The notes below the pieces were generated by a model. The model saw nothing but the letters and a program-made list of their open reading frames with translations. It did no database searches and was not told where the DNA came from. From positions 1 through 32,064 of the forward strand of contig VGZI01000058.1 of assembly GCA_016872605.1 (NCBI GenBank): a stretch of DNA of 32,064 nt. Reading direction: 5' to 3'. The translations under genes and the position numbers were made by a program. Below are positions 8,808-17,270 of the stretch, piece after piece. Source of the stretch: Planctomycetota bacterium. Its GTDB lineage: Bacteria > Planctomycetota > Planctomycetia > Gemmatales > Gemmataceae. Each line of letters begins with the position of its first letter. Positions within the stretch are counted from its first letter, which is position 1.

Positions 8808-9449
8808 TCAACTTCGCGGCGTGCGAATCGAGAACGTACTCACGCCATCGCTCGCTTGCTCCGCCGACACCGTCGCGCCGCACAGGTGAAGCCATTCGCG
8901 CGCGATCGTGACTTCGAGACGCTGGTCGATGGGCTCGAACGGCATTGCGGCCTTTCCGGGCATCCGCTCGTCAATGCGCAACAGCAGCATAACGGCGCCG
9001 TCTCGCAGCTCCGACGTTCCGGACACCAGGCAACGCTTCGATTGCGGGCTCGTCGCTGCGGCGACAAGTTCGAGCAGAGCGCTTAGAAACACGCGCGAAT
9101 CGCCGTGGATCGTCTTCTCGCTCCAGCGCCAGTCGAACTCAAAATGCCGATCGGCATGGATCCGCTGCAATTCGCCCTGCAGCTCTTGGCTGAGCGCAGC
9201 CAGCGAAACACTCTCGGCTTTGCACGCAAGCGTCTGGATCCGACACAACTCCTTGAGAAATCGCGCCAATTCACCCGCGCGCCGCGTCGCATGAATCAGG
9301 CGCCGAACGTATTCTCGCCCTTCATCGCCGAGCGCGTCGGATTCTTCCTCACGCAATAACTGCAACAAGCTCTGCAGCACGATGATCTGATTGGGCAGAT
9401 CATGACTGATCGTCTTCTGCATGGCCTGCAAAAGCCGCTCGGACTGCAT
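8808..9449 (-). CDS. ChpT/Spo0B-like histidine phosphotransferase or degenerate kinase
   Basis: Protein of 213 aa with a histidine-kinase-type helical hairpin (QKTISHDLPNQIIVLQSLL, H16 in the H box) followed by a Bergerat-like domain. That domain shows no N box (no NxxxN), no DxGxG and no GxGxG. A DHp plus a dead ATPase fold is the architecture of ChpT and Spo0B phosphotransferases. Together with the adjacent hybrid kinase, this suggests a phosphorelay in which this protein moves phosphate to or from a receiver. That role is inferred. ATG 9449 is preferred because GGGGAG sits about eight bases upstream; the frame also allows a GTG at 9458. The gene is first in a likely two-gene transcript. 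Confidence 0.75.
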   Translation of the reverse strand: MQSERLLQAMQKTISHDLPNQIIVLQSLLQLLREEESDALGDEGREYVRRLIHATRRAGELARFLKELCRIQTLACKAESVSLAALSQELQGELQRIHADRHFEFDWRWSEKTIHGDSRVFLSALLELVAAATSPQSKRCLVSGTSELRDGAVMLLLRIDERMPGKAAMPFEPIDQRLEVTIAREWLHLCGATVSAEQASDGVSTFSIRTPRS

Positions 9450-9533
9450 GAAATCCACTCCCCAGCCTCAATGCCGCAAACCTTACGTCCCAAAGTACCA
9501 CAAAGGCGTCGAATGTGAAAGCAGGAAAAACCC

Positions 9534-9598
9534 GTGGGGCACGTTTCCAACGTGCCATGAAAGTCACGCTACTTTGGCACGTTGCAAACGTGCCCCAC
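9534..9598. repeat. Inverted repeat, GTGGGGCACGTT type
   Basis: Arms GTGGGGCACGTTTCCAACGT (9534 on) and its near-complement ending in AACGTGCCCCAC (9575-9598) form a stem of about 24 bp, with one or two mismatches, around a 17-base loop. Each arm contains a smaller ACGTT/AACGT dyad. It lies in the gap between the unknown gene ending at 9622 and the histidine-protein gene starting at 9449. Both genes read leftwards, so it could end the upstream transcript. Confidence 0.85.
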
Positions 9599-9621
9599 CG
9601 GAGCTCGTCGGAAAACCCTGC

Positions 9622-10533
9622 TCAGTGCATGGCCGCGTATCGGGCTTCTTCGATCATCTCGCGGTTGAGCACTTGATCGAAGGCGACGCCCGTGACCATC
9701 TTCTCGGGCGGTTTCCTTTGACGAATGAACGTGGCGATCTCCGACGGCGTGTCATCGTAAAAAAGCTTGTAGCATGGGGGCGATCCGCCCAGGCATGGGT
9801 ACTTCACAATGAGCTTCTCCATTTCCCGCCAACCGACGACGACAATATCATCGATCTCCTCGATTTTGTCGGCGCGTACTGCAGGGGCCGACAATCGCTG
9901 CCGGGGAATGATCAAGTAGTCGACCGTGGGCAGGAGAATTGGAATTCCGTCGCCCCAAGCGACGGCTGTTCGAACGGCGCCGGCATCGTCGAGGAACATG
10001 ATGCGCGGCACAAAAGCTTCTTCACCGACTTTGTCTTGGCGCGCCTCTCGGCGAAAGTTCCAGGTCCAGGATGCTTCGATCTCGCTTGTCGGCAAGGTCA
10101 GCACCTTGGCGTCGCCCTGCTGGGCAGCCAGTGCGCGATAGCCGAACTGGTTGCCCGCGTTCCAACCCTTGAGAAATCCACCGGGCGCGTACTCGCCGTC
10201 GCCCATTCCGTCCATCTGCGGGTCGGACACCAAGAGATCGAAGCTCTTTACGAAGGCCGTGACTTCCGGCTCCGCTTCCAGGCCAAACGCATGGGGCCGG
10301 AAGAAATTCAGATTGAACGCAACGGGGATCAAGCGATGTTGATCGCTTTCGTTCTCGGCCTGCTCGGATTCGCTGTAGTCAAAGGAAAAATAGACGCCCG
10401 TGTCCTCGTTCTCATACCATGCTTGCGTTTCGCTGATCTTGTAGTTCCTGCGCGATCCGAAGTAGTCGACGAAGTCCTCGCGGGACACTGTGTCGCCGTC
10501 GGAGCGGCAGTAGAAGAACAGATCAAAGCTCAT
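9622..10533 (-). CDS. Uncharacterised protein, 303 aa
   Basis: I do not recognise this protein. It begins MSFDLFFYCRSDGDTVSR and shows no signal peptide or membrane segment, so it is probably cytoplasmic. It is rich in acidic and aromatic residues, with a stretch of strands and turns but no catalytic motif I can name. The C-terminal part has a proline-rich hinge (RQRKPPEKM). The ATG at 10533 is chosen because AGAGG precedes it by about eight bases; the open frame runs on to 10944, but that extension is a shadow of the divergent gene. It shares a 142-base divergent promoter region with the PPC-domain gene at 10676. Confidence 0.7.
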   Translation of the reverse strand: MSFDLFFYCRSDGDTVSREDFVDYFGSRRNYKISETQAWYENEDTGVYFSFDYSESEQAENESDQHRLIPVAFNLNFFRPHAFGLEAEPEVTAFVKSFDLLVSDPQMDGMGDGEYAPGGFLKGWNAGNQFGYRALAAQQGDAKVLTLPTSEIEASWTWNFRREARQDKVGEEAFVPRIMFLDDAGAVRTAVAWGDGIPILLPTVDYLIIPRQRLSAPAVRADKIEEIDDIVVVGWREMEKLIVKYPCLGGSPPCYKLFYDDTPSEIATFIRQRKPPEKMVTGVAFDQVLNREMIEEARYAAMH

Positions 10534-10675
10534 TGAAATGCCTCTGGGAATATCAATCGATGAAGCAGATTGCGTCGAGGCGTCGCCAGTCAATGTACTT
10601 ACTCCACTGCAATGTTCCAGGCAGATCGCCGGGCCGCGCCGTAAAATGAGCATACCCCCACTGATGGAGCTTGTC

Positions 10676-12973
10676 ATGAGAACCGGCTTGCTGCGCAATG
10701 GTCCGATACTTGTGGTTCTGCTGTTGGGCCTTACCGCACCGTGCCGGGGAGAGGCCTTTGTCGGACATTTCGAACCGCCCGTACTGGAGCGAGGCAAGAC
10801 GACGCGCATGAAAGTAGTCGGCTCGGGCTTTGGCAAACCGGTCGGCCTGTGGTCGACCCTGCCGTCCGGATCAGTCAGAGCGGTCCCCGTCGGTGAATCA
10901 TCCGCGACCAGCGCCGTCTTCGATGTCACCGTCGCCGCCGACACACCCGTGGGAATCTGCGGTGTTCGCCTGGCGACCGAAGACGGGCTGGCGAACGCAT
11001 GTCTCGTATTGATCGACGACTTGCCGGTGCGACCGGGTGAGAAGGCCGACGTCGTCGCGCTGCCCGCGTCCGTCTGGGGGAGATTCCGCCAAGCGACGGT
11101 AGATCGCTACGCCATCAATGTGGCCAAGGGGCAACGCGTCACGTTTGAAGCCGTTGGAAATCGTCTCGGCAAGGATGTCGATCCGCTCATCACGCTTCGC
11201 GATGCCAAGGGCAAGATCGTCGCCCAGCGCGACAACGATGTCGGTTTGTTCTACGACTGCCGATTCGAGCACACCTTTGCCGAGGCGGGGAAGATCACCG
11301 TCGAGATTCGCGATGCCCGATTTCACGGTTCCGCCGACGGCATGTACGTGTTGCGCATGGGGCGATTTCCGGCAGCGCGCAACGCGATTCCGACGGCGGT
11401 CCGCGCCGGCCAGCGCGCTGAATTGGGTTCGCCGGAATCGAGCCTCTCGACGTCGCTTTCGATAGACGTGCCGAAGAATGCATCGGGTCTGTTCATCGGC
11501 ACGGTCAAACGCACAGGCGACGACGGATCGGCCTGGCTGCCCCTGGAAGCAACCGACGCCGACGTGACCATACATCAATCGCCAGGCGCCACGTTCGAGG
11601 AATCCACGCTTGCCAAGGTCCCAGGCATCCTGTGCGGCATCTTGAACAAATCAGGCGACCGCCATCTCTTTCGCGTCGAGTTGATGAAGGGGCAACGCAT
11701 ACAGATTCGCGCCGAGGCGCGGGCGTTTCAGTCGCCGGCTGAGCTCGAAATCGCAGTCACCGACGCGAAGGGGAAAGAAATTCGTCGCGCGGCCGAGAAT
11801 GCCCAGGAAGAGACGATGCTCGATTTCACCGCAGGTGCTCCAGGCGTCTATGGTATTGCAGTGCGCGATGTTTATCGCGATGGCGGGCCGGCTTTCGCCT
11901 ATCGCCTCGATGTCCGCCCACCTCAGCCAACTGTGCAAGTAATCGCTGAAGTCGAAGGGATCACCGTGCCCCGAGGCGACTATCAGCCGATGCCGCTGAC
12001 GATTGCACGCAGCGAGTACGGCGGCAAGATTGCGCTCAGTTTGCTCGGAGCGCCGCCAGGCGTCACGCTCTCGCCCACGGAGATCGATGCCGGCGTCAAC
12101 GCCATCGTATGCAAATTGCACGCCAAGGATGACGTGCCCGCCGGCATCCACACGATTCAGATCCAGGCGCGTCTGGTGGACGCCAAAGTCGATAACCCGG
12201 CGCTCGTTCGCACACGTCCGCTGATCGATCGGCAGATCGTCAATGTCGATCTGATCCCGCACGCCCTGCGCGACGATCAACGCCGCCCGCCGCCGGCGCT
12301 GACCGATCGATTCGCCCTGCAGATCACGCCGGCCGCTTTCTTCACCTTCGAGTTGCCCAATGCGTCGGCGACGCTCGGGCGTTACCAGCTTGTCGAGTTT
12401 CCGATCGCGCTGAAGCGTGCGAACGGTTTCGCCGGCGCTATCGCTTACTCTGCCAAGGGCGGCCAAATCGCTCCGAAGGAAGAAGGGCGAACACGCGTCT
12501 ATGCCGAGTTCACACAGGACAAGGGCTCGATCCATTCGAAGATCCTGACGAACCTGACGAAACATCGCGTCGAGGTGACCGGCATCGCCATGCACGGCGG
12601 ACGCAAGGTGGCGCTGACACGCACGTTTGATCTCGACGTTAAGGCGGCGTACACGGTTCGCGTCGAACCGGCCCTGGTCAAGCTGGAACCGGGCACATCG
12701 GCCAAGGTTCTGTTCCATGCCGATCGCTTGCCGACGTTTGACGGCGAAGTGGCCATCCAGCTTTCGCCGGCGCCGGGTCTGGAATTGCCGCTAATGGTTG
12801 TGATCCCTCGAGGAAAGAGCAGCGTCGAGGTGACCGTCAAGGCCGACGCGTCGCGCACGCCGGGCCGGCAGGGCGTGAACCTCAATTTCGCCGCCCTGGT
12901 GAATACCTTCGAGGAGGAACAGCGCGGGCGGCTCGATGTCGAGATCGTCAAGACGCCGTCGCCGAAGAAGTGA
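10676..12973 (+). CDS. Secreted PPC-domain / Ig-like repeat protein
   Basis: Exported protein of 765 aa. A signal peptide is clear (MRTGLLRNGPILVVLLLGLT, cleavage near CRGEA). The first part (about 25-120) looks like an IPT/TIG-type strand domain (ERGKTTRMKVVGSGFG). Two pre-peptidase C-terminal (PPC) like domains follow, around residues 130-230 (DRYAINVAKGQRVTFEA ... DPLITLRDAKGK) and 315-425 (GDRHLFRVELMKGQRIQIRA). The C-terminal half is beta-rich with Ig-like features and no enzyme motif. Such proteins are common in planctomycetes and are thought to be structural or binding modules of the cell surface. ATG 10676 has GGAG six bases upstream; the upstream ATG at 10538 would remove the signal peptide from the N-terminus. 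Confidence 0.85.
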   Translation: MRTGLLRNGPILVVLLLGLTAPCRGEAFVGHFEPPVLERGKTTRMKVVGSGFGKPVGLWSTLPSGSVRAVPVGESSATSAVFDVTVAADTPVGICGVRLATEDGLANACLVLIDDLPVRPGEKADVVALPASVWGRFRQATVDRYAINVAKGQRVTFEAVGNRLGKDVDPLITLRDAKGKIVAQRDNDVGLFYDCRFEHTFAEAGKITVEIRDARFHGSADGMYVLRMGRFPAARNAIPTAVRAGQRAELGSPESSLSTSLSIDVPKNASGLFIGTVKRTGDDGSAWLPLEATDADVTIHQSPGATFEESTLAKVPGILCGILNKSGDRHLFRVELMKGQRIQIRAEARAFQSPAELEIAVTDAKGKEIRRAAENAQEETMLDFTAGAPGVYGIAVRDVYRDGGPAFAYRLDVRPPQPTVQVIAEVEGITVPRGDYQPMPLTIARSEYGGKIALSLLGAPPGVTLSPTEIDAGVNAIVCKLHAKDDVPAGIHTIQIQARLVDAKVDNPALVRTRPLIDRQIVNVDLIPHALRDDQRRPPPALTDRFALQITPAAFFTFELPNASATLGRYQLVEFPIALKRANGFAGAIAYSAKGGQIAPKEEGRTRVYAEFTQDKGSIHSKILTNLTKHRVEVTGIAMHGGRKVALTRTFDLDVKAAYTVRVEPALVKLEPGTSAKVLFHADRLPTFDGEVAIQLSPAPGLELPLMVVIPRGKSSVEVTVKADASRTPGRQGVNLNFAALVNTFEEEQRGRLDVEIVKTPSPKK

Positions 12974-13045
12974 AATCCGTCCCGATTTTCATTGCAATCG
13001 CACGCGATCGTCGCGATGATAACGAGTACTGCATTACCGCCTTGC

Positions 13046-13064
13046 CTCGCCTCGTAGAGGCGAG
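13046..13064. repeat. Small perfect hairpin CTCGCCTC-GTA-GAGGCGAG
   Basis: A 19-bp hairpin with 8-bp arms and a 3-base loop. It lies 72 bases after the PPC gene stop and 36 bases before the oxidoreductase start. It may be a weak terminator, or part of a leader structure of the downstream gene. There is no T-tract. Confidence 0.6.
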
Positions 13065-13100
13065 CGGTTCACAACGCTATCTCACGAAAGGGCGAACCTC

Positions 13101-14489
13101 ATGAGCAAAGAACAGAAATCGCCATCTCGCCGCGACGTCATGGCGGCGACGGGAGCGGCCGTGGCGACATCAGTGCTGGCCAATGTGCCGCTCGTCCATG
13201 CCGGCGAAAACAATCTCATTCAAATCGCCCTCGTCGGCTGCGGCAGTCGAGGAACCGGGGCGGCCGAGAATGCCCTTCTCGCCAGCGGAGGACCGACACG
13301 GCTCACCGCCATGGCCGACGTTTTCGCGGGCCGGCTTGGCACCAGCCACGGCTATTTGCAGCGCACCCTGGGTCGGCAAGTCGACGTGCCCGAAGCGCGC
13401 CGCTTCATCGGCTTCAACGCCTATCGCCAGGCCATGGATAGCCTTCGCGCCGGCGACGTCGTCATCCTGGCCACGCCTCCCGCCTTCCGCTGGCCGATGT
13501 TTGCTTATGCCATCGAGAAACGGCTGCACGTTTTCATGGAGAAACCCATCAGCGTCGATGGACCGAGCACACGGCGCATGTTCGCCCTCGGCGAGCAGGC
13601 GGCTCGCGCCAACCTCAAGGTCGGCGTCGGCCTGATGTGCCGGCATTGCGACGCTCGCAAGGAACTCTATCAGCGCATCCGTGACGGCCAAATCGGCGAT
13701 ATCACGCTGATGCGCGCCTACCGTATGCATGGACCGATCGGCTTCTTCAACTCGCCGCCCAAGCCCGACAACATGACGCACTTGATGTACCAGATTCAGC
13801 GCTTCCACTCATTCCTCTGGGCGAGCGGCGGTTGCTTCAGCGACTTCTACATTCACAACATCGATGAATGCTGCTGGATGAAAAACGCTTGGCCGGTGCG
13901 GGCGCAAGCATCGGGAGGCCGGCATTTCCGACGCATCGAAGCCGGCAACTATCGCGGCGACTCCGTCGATCAGAACTTCGACAGCTATTCCGTCGAATAC
14001 ACCTTTGGCGACGGGACCAAACTCTTCCTCGAAGGCCGATGCATCGCCGGTTGCCATGGCCAATTCGCCAGCTACGCCCACGGCACTCGTGCGGCGGCGA
14101 CGATTTCACGCTCAGGCCATTCGCCGAGTTTCTGCCGCATCTTCCGAGGGCAGAACATCACCAACAATAACGATGACGCCGCCTGGCGCTTTGCCCGCGA
14201 GGAACCGGTTCCGTATCAGCTCGAATGGAATCACCTGATGGACGCAATCCGCAATAATCGCCCGTTCAATGAAGTGGCCCGTGGCGCGGAAGCGAGCCTG
14301 ATCACCGCAATGGGCCGCTATGCCGCCCATACGGGACAAGTCATCACTCGCGACGAGATGTTGGCCCACCAGCACGAGTTCGCGCCGAACGTGGACCGCT
14401 TGACTGTCGATTCGCCGGCGCCGCTGGAATGGGCCAACGGCCGTTACCCCGTCCCGCAGCCGGGCATCACGACGACGCGGGAGTATTAG
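13101..14489 (+). CDS. Tat-exported Gfo/Idh/MocA family oxidoreductase
   Basis: NAD(P)-dependent sugar-type oxidoreductase of 462 aa. It carries a twin-arginine signal (SRRDVMAATGAAVATSVLA), so it is probably folded in the cytoplasm and exported. The Rossmann fold follows with VALVGCGSRGTG-like glycines (ALVGCGSRGTG), then the family signature EKPIS after FM, which closes the cofactor site. The C-terminal half forms the open-sheet substrate domain, with DFYIHNIDECCWMKNAWP. The substrate is not predictable; planctomycetes carry many paralogues. The start ATG is preceded by AAAGGG, and the Tat motif fixes the N-terminus. It lies 127 bases downstream of the PPC gene on the same strand and may or may not be co-transcribed. 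Confidence 0.9.
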   Translation: MSKEQKSPSRRDVMAATGAAVATSVLANVPLVHAGENNLIQIALVGCGSRGTGAAENALLASGGPTRLTAMADVFAGRLGTSHGYLQRTLGRQVDVPEARRFIGFNAYRQAMDSLRAGDVVILATPPAFRWPMFAYAIEKRLHVFMEKPISVDGPSTRRMFALGEQAARANLKVGVGLMCRHCDARKELYQRIRDGQIGDITLMRAYRMHGPIGFFNSPPKPDNMTHLMYQIQRFHSFLWASGGCFSDFYIHNIDECCWMKNAWPVRAQASGGRHFRRIEAGNYRGDSVDQNFDSYSVEYTFGDGTKLFLEGRCIAGCHGQFASYAHGTRAAATISRSGHSPSFCRIFRGQNITNNNDDAAWRFAREEPVPYQLEWNHLMDAIRNNRPFNEVARGAEASLITAMGRYAAHTGQVITRDEMLAHQHEFAPNVDRLTVDSPAPLEWANGRYPVPQPGITTTREY

Positions 14490-14495
14490 CCGGCT

Positions 14496-14543
14496 GTTTA
14501 CGTTTAGCGCTCGCTTCGCGCCATGCGAGCGCTAAACGTAAAC
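14496..14543. repeat. Palindromic repeat family B, copy 2
   Basis: Core of 38 bp (14501-14538), CGTTTAGCGCTCGC ... GCGAGCGCTAAACG. The pairing extends outwards to GTTTA/TAAAC, giving 48 bp in all. It lies between the convergent oxidoreductase and sigma-factor genes, ending four bases before the sigma-factor stop codon. A two-way terminator role is plausible here, unlike at the other copies. Confidence 0.9.
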
Positions 14544-14546
14544 AAA

Positions 14547-14984
14547 CTACCCCTCCTGCCCTTCGAGTGCCCGGCTCAATTTCGATTGAATCCGCTTGAA
14601 CACGCGACGCACGGTGCGTTCCGAGATTCCGAGTTGCTCGGCGATCTCGTCGTGCGTGCACTCCTGCAATTTCAAGTCGACGATTTGCCGTTCTTCCTCC
14701 TCCAGCGATCCCAATAACTTCTCAAACGAGTCGGCGAATTCGGCCATCTCCGCTGGATTAGGCGCGTCGTCGGCGGGTTGGAAGCCGACGCTGCTCTGAT
14801 GGGCCGGCGGAGCGATCGGCACCTCCTGATCGAGCCCTCGCTTCTTGCGCGTGTGAAAGCGCACCTGCTTACGGACTTTTGTCAACGTGATCGCGCACAA
14901 CAACCGCCATAATCCCTCGGCGTCGTCGAGATCGAACTCGCCGCGCGACGGGTCGGCAGCGCAAATAGCGCAATCGATTCGCGC
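14547..14984 (-). pseudogene. 5'-truncated ECF-type RNA polymerase sigma factor
   Basis: The frame keeps the end of region 2 (GEFDLDDAEGLWRLLCAITL, TKVRKQVRFHTRKKR) and an intact region 4 (IVDLKLQECTHDEIAEQLG, ISERTVRRVFKRIQSKL), the promoter -35-binding helix-turn-helix. It is of the planctomycete ECF kind that is usually linked to Ser/Thr kinases. The first half (regions 2.1-2.2) is missing. The frame runs back only to a TAA at 14985-14987, with no ATG, and the only early start-like codon (TTG 14903) falls inside region 2. I therefore call it a remnant. An alternative is a region-4-only protein started at a weak codon. It diverges from the kinase-WD40 remnant that begins at 15340. Confidence 0.75.
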
Positions 14985-15135
14985 TTACTACCACGCTGGC
15001 GTCATGGCTCCGCCGGACACGCAGGCAGCCATGACCACGCTGCCCAACCTCGTCCGCATGATCCAGCCGACGCTGCGACCGATGGCGACGCCTATCTTTG
15101 GTGGCGCAACGTTGCCACGGCGATAACGAACCATG

Positions 15136-15163
15136 CGAGGCCAGGTTTTCGAGCCTGGCCTCG
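15136..15163. repeat. Perfect hairpin CGAGGCCAGG...CCTGGCCTCG
   Basis: 28-bp hairpin with 10-bp perfect arms and the loop TTTTCGAG. No gene ends directly next to it, so it does not look like an ordinary terminator of a present gene. Only one copy is seen in the window. Confidence 0.7.
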
Positions 15164-15277
15164 TGAATTCGTTGATGTCGCATGCCGGGCGCGGTAACTT
15201 GATAAACGAATAGTTCCGCAAGACGCACGGCAAACGGTCATTGAGCAGAAGCTACCGAGTGGCCCTCGGAGAAACGG

Positions 15278-15303
15278 CCCCCTCCCCCCGTGGTGGGGGA
15301 GGG
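15278..15303. repeat. C-rich/G-rich palindrome CCCTCCCCC-GGGGGAGGG
   Basis: Arms CCCTCCCCC and GGGGGAGGG flank CGTGGT. The G-rich strand continues as GGGAGTGGGAGGG, so it has runs of three or more G that might also form a four-stranded structure. It sits about 25 bases upstream of the AGGAG ribosome site of the kinase remnant. Confidence 0.7.
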
Positions 15304-15339
15304 AGTGGGAGGGTAAACGTAGCAACCAGGAGCCCACTT

Positions 15340-17158
15340 GTGGCGGAGCAATCGACCTACGCATCGGTCAACGAAACCGCTCGCCAGCACTTTGAAGCGG
15401 CCTGGCGCGATGGCAAGACCGTGCGCATCGAGGAGCACCTGCCGCACGCTGACGACCCGCGCTATCTCGCCACGCTCGAGGAACTTGTCCACATCGACCT
15501 GGAAATGAGCGGATGGCCGATATCTGGCCATCGGCTATCGCAACAATCAGGCGGTCATCTGGGACGCGAACTCAGGTGAGAAACTTCACGTACTAACCGG
15601 GCATGACGATCTCGTCCAATCGCTCGCCTTCAGTCCCGACAGCAAGACTCTGGCATCGGCGAGCGGCCTGCTCAATGCACGGAGCCAAATCCGCCTGTGG
15701 GACACCGCTACAGGCAAGCCGATCCGCACGCTCACCGGCCATCCGAACCGCTGCACCGCCGTCGCCTTCAGCCCCGATGGTAGCAAGCTCGCCGGTGTAT
15801 GCTGGTCCGGCGTCATCAAAACGTGGGAAGCCGACACGGGCAAAGAACTTCACACGATGCAAGTCAGCCCGCAATTCGCCTTCGCTGTCGCCTTCAGCCC
15901 CGACAGCAAGGTCCTTGCCGTCGGCATCCAGGACGGCACAATCGTCCTCTACGACGCCGACAAAGGCGCACACGTCCGTAATCTCGTCGGCCATCGCGGC
16001 ATGATCCGCGCGCTTGACTTCAGCACCAAGGAGCCGATGCTCATCTCGGCTTCCGAGGATCGCATCGTCGGCGTCTGGAATTGGCAGACCGGTCAAAACC
16101 TCGCCGCTCTGCGCGGGCATTCACAGATGGTCCTCGGCGCCGCCATCTCCCCCGATGGCGCTCGCATTGCCTCCGCAGGCGAAGATGTCAAGATTTGGAA
16201 CCCCAAGGTCAATCAATTCGGCAGCCGCATGATCGCCGGCAGCGTCTTCGCCTTCGCCTTCAGCACCGACGGTAAATATCTCGCCATGACCCACGGCATG
16301 CATGGCCACGACATCACGGTCAAGGATATGGCCACGGACATGACGATCGCCGAGTTGAATGGCCATGACGGATCGATCAAAGACCTTGCGTTCAGCCCAG
16401 ACAACAAGCTCTTGGCGTCGGCGAGCCTCGATTGCACCGTCAAGATTTGGAATCTGGCCGAGAGGAAAGCGATCGTCACGTTTCGCGATCACGGCGAACT
16501 GGGCGTAACGCAAGTCGCGTTCAGCGCGGACGGGAGATGGGTCGCATCCGGCGCGCCGGAGCTTTTGAAAGCCGACGTGCCGCTCGGACCTCTGCGCATC
16601 GTGCCGGCGCAGGTCAAGGTATGGGACCCACACACCGGCAAGATTCGCCGGGCAATGGCGCTCGACAAGCGCGTCACGATCGGCCGTCTGGCGTTTGGCT
16701 CATCGCCCGATCGCCTGGCCGTCACCTGTTCCAACGTTATGACACAGGCTTACACGATTCGCCATTGGGACATAGCAACCGGCAACGACATCTTCGTCGC
16801 GCCGACCTCGGCAAATGGGCTCACCGGCCTGGCTTACGAGCCACGCCGCAAGATCTTCGCCAGTGCCTCGGGCAAGCTCCTCGACGAAGCGACCGGCAAG
16901 GAAGTGCACACGCTCGTCGGCGGCGGGTTCTCGGACATCGCCTTCTCGCCAGATGGCCAGCGCATCGCCACAGTTGCGGGCGGCACGGCCACACTCTGGG
17001 AACCGGAGACCGCCGTCGAGATCATGCAACTCCACCTGGCGGCGCCAACGCTCGGCTTCGTCCGCTTCAGCCCGGACGGACGCACCATCGCTGTCAGCAC
17101 CGCGCTCGCCTCATCGCAAGGCAGCGGCGCCTTGTGGGTCTGGCAGACTCCGCGTTGA
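15340..17158 (+). pseudogene. Disrupted Ser/Thr kinase-WD40 gene, kinase domain deleted
   Basis: The frame from GTG 15340 (AGGAG seven bases upstream) encodes VAEQSTYASVNETARQ, FEAAWRDGKTVRIEEHLPHA and LATLEELVHIDLEM. This is the N-terminal leader typical of planctomycete Ser/Thr kinases. It then leaves the kinase reading and stops at 15579. In the next frame, open from 15509, a WD40 propeller begins in mid-repeat (ADGRYLAIGYRNNQAVIWD) and runs uninterrupted to the stop at 17158, about 550 codons with some twelve repeats (SPDSKTLASASG, TVKIWNLAERK, QVKVWD). No kinase motifs (GxGxxG, VAIK, HRD, DFG) occur. The two parts meet out of frame near 15505-15510, so the kinase domain appears deleted. 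A shortened WD40-only protein from ATG 15857 (433 aa) remains possible. Confidence 0.75.
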
Positions 17159-17219
17159 ATAAGAAAAAAAGGTGTCAGAACAAGCATGTAACCGTTCGCT
17201 GGTGCTCAGGCTCGGACGG

Positions 17220-17260
17220 TACTCCGCGGTGGGAAATTCCGGCGAGGCGCTCGCGGAGTT
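17220..17260. terminator. Hairpin between convergent genes, possible terminator
   Basis: Arms ACTCCGCG (17221-17228) and CGCGGAGT (17252-17259) with a 23-base interior. It sits between the WD40 stop and the stop of the convergent DUF1559 gene, where a shared terminator is expected. There is no clear T-tract, so the assignment is tentative. The 14 bases just before it (TCAGGCTCGGACGG) recur at 31997-32010. Confidence 0.4.
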
Positions 17261-17270
17261 TCTTGCTGGA

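Larger units (their letters stand above)
14985..15339. other. Gap between sigma and kinase-WD40 remnants
   Basis: About 355 bases without a recognisable gene. The minus-strand frames here do not continue the sigma factor, so the missing sequence is deleted rather than just frameshifted. Two hairpins lie in it (15136-15163 and 15278-15303), and the second is directly upstream of the GTG start of the kinase remnant. It may be the scar of a deletion or rearrangement. Confidence 0.5.

Noticed and set aside
11651-12718. 355-codon minus-strand frame opposite the PPC-domain gene
   Set aside because: Antisense shadow with no domain and no start signal.
14887-15228. Frames between the sigma and kinase remnants as a small gene
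   Set aside because: Several overlapping frames on both strands, none with a domain or start signal; more likely deletion scar.
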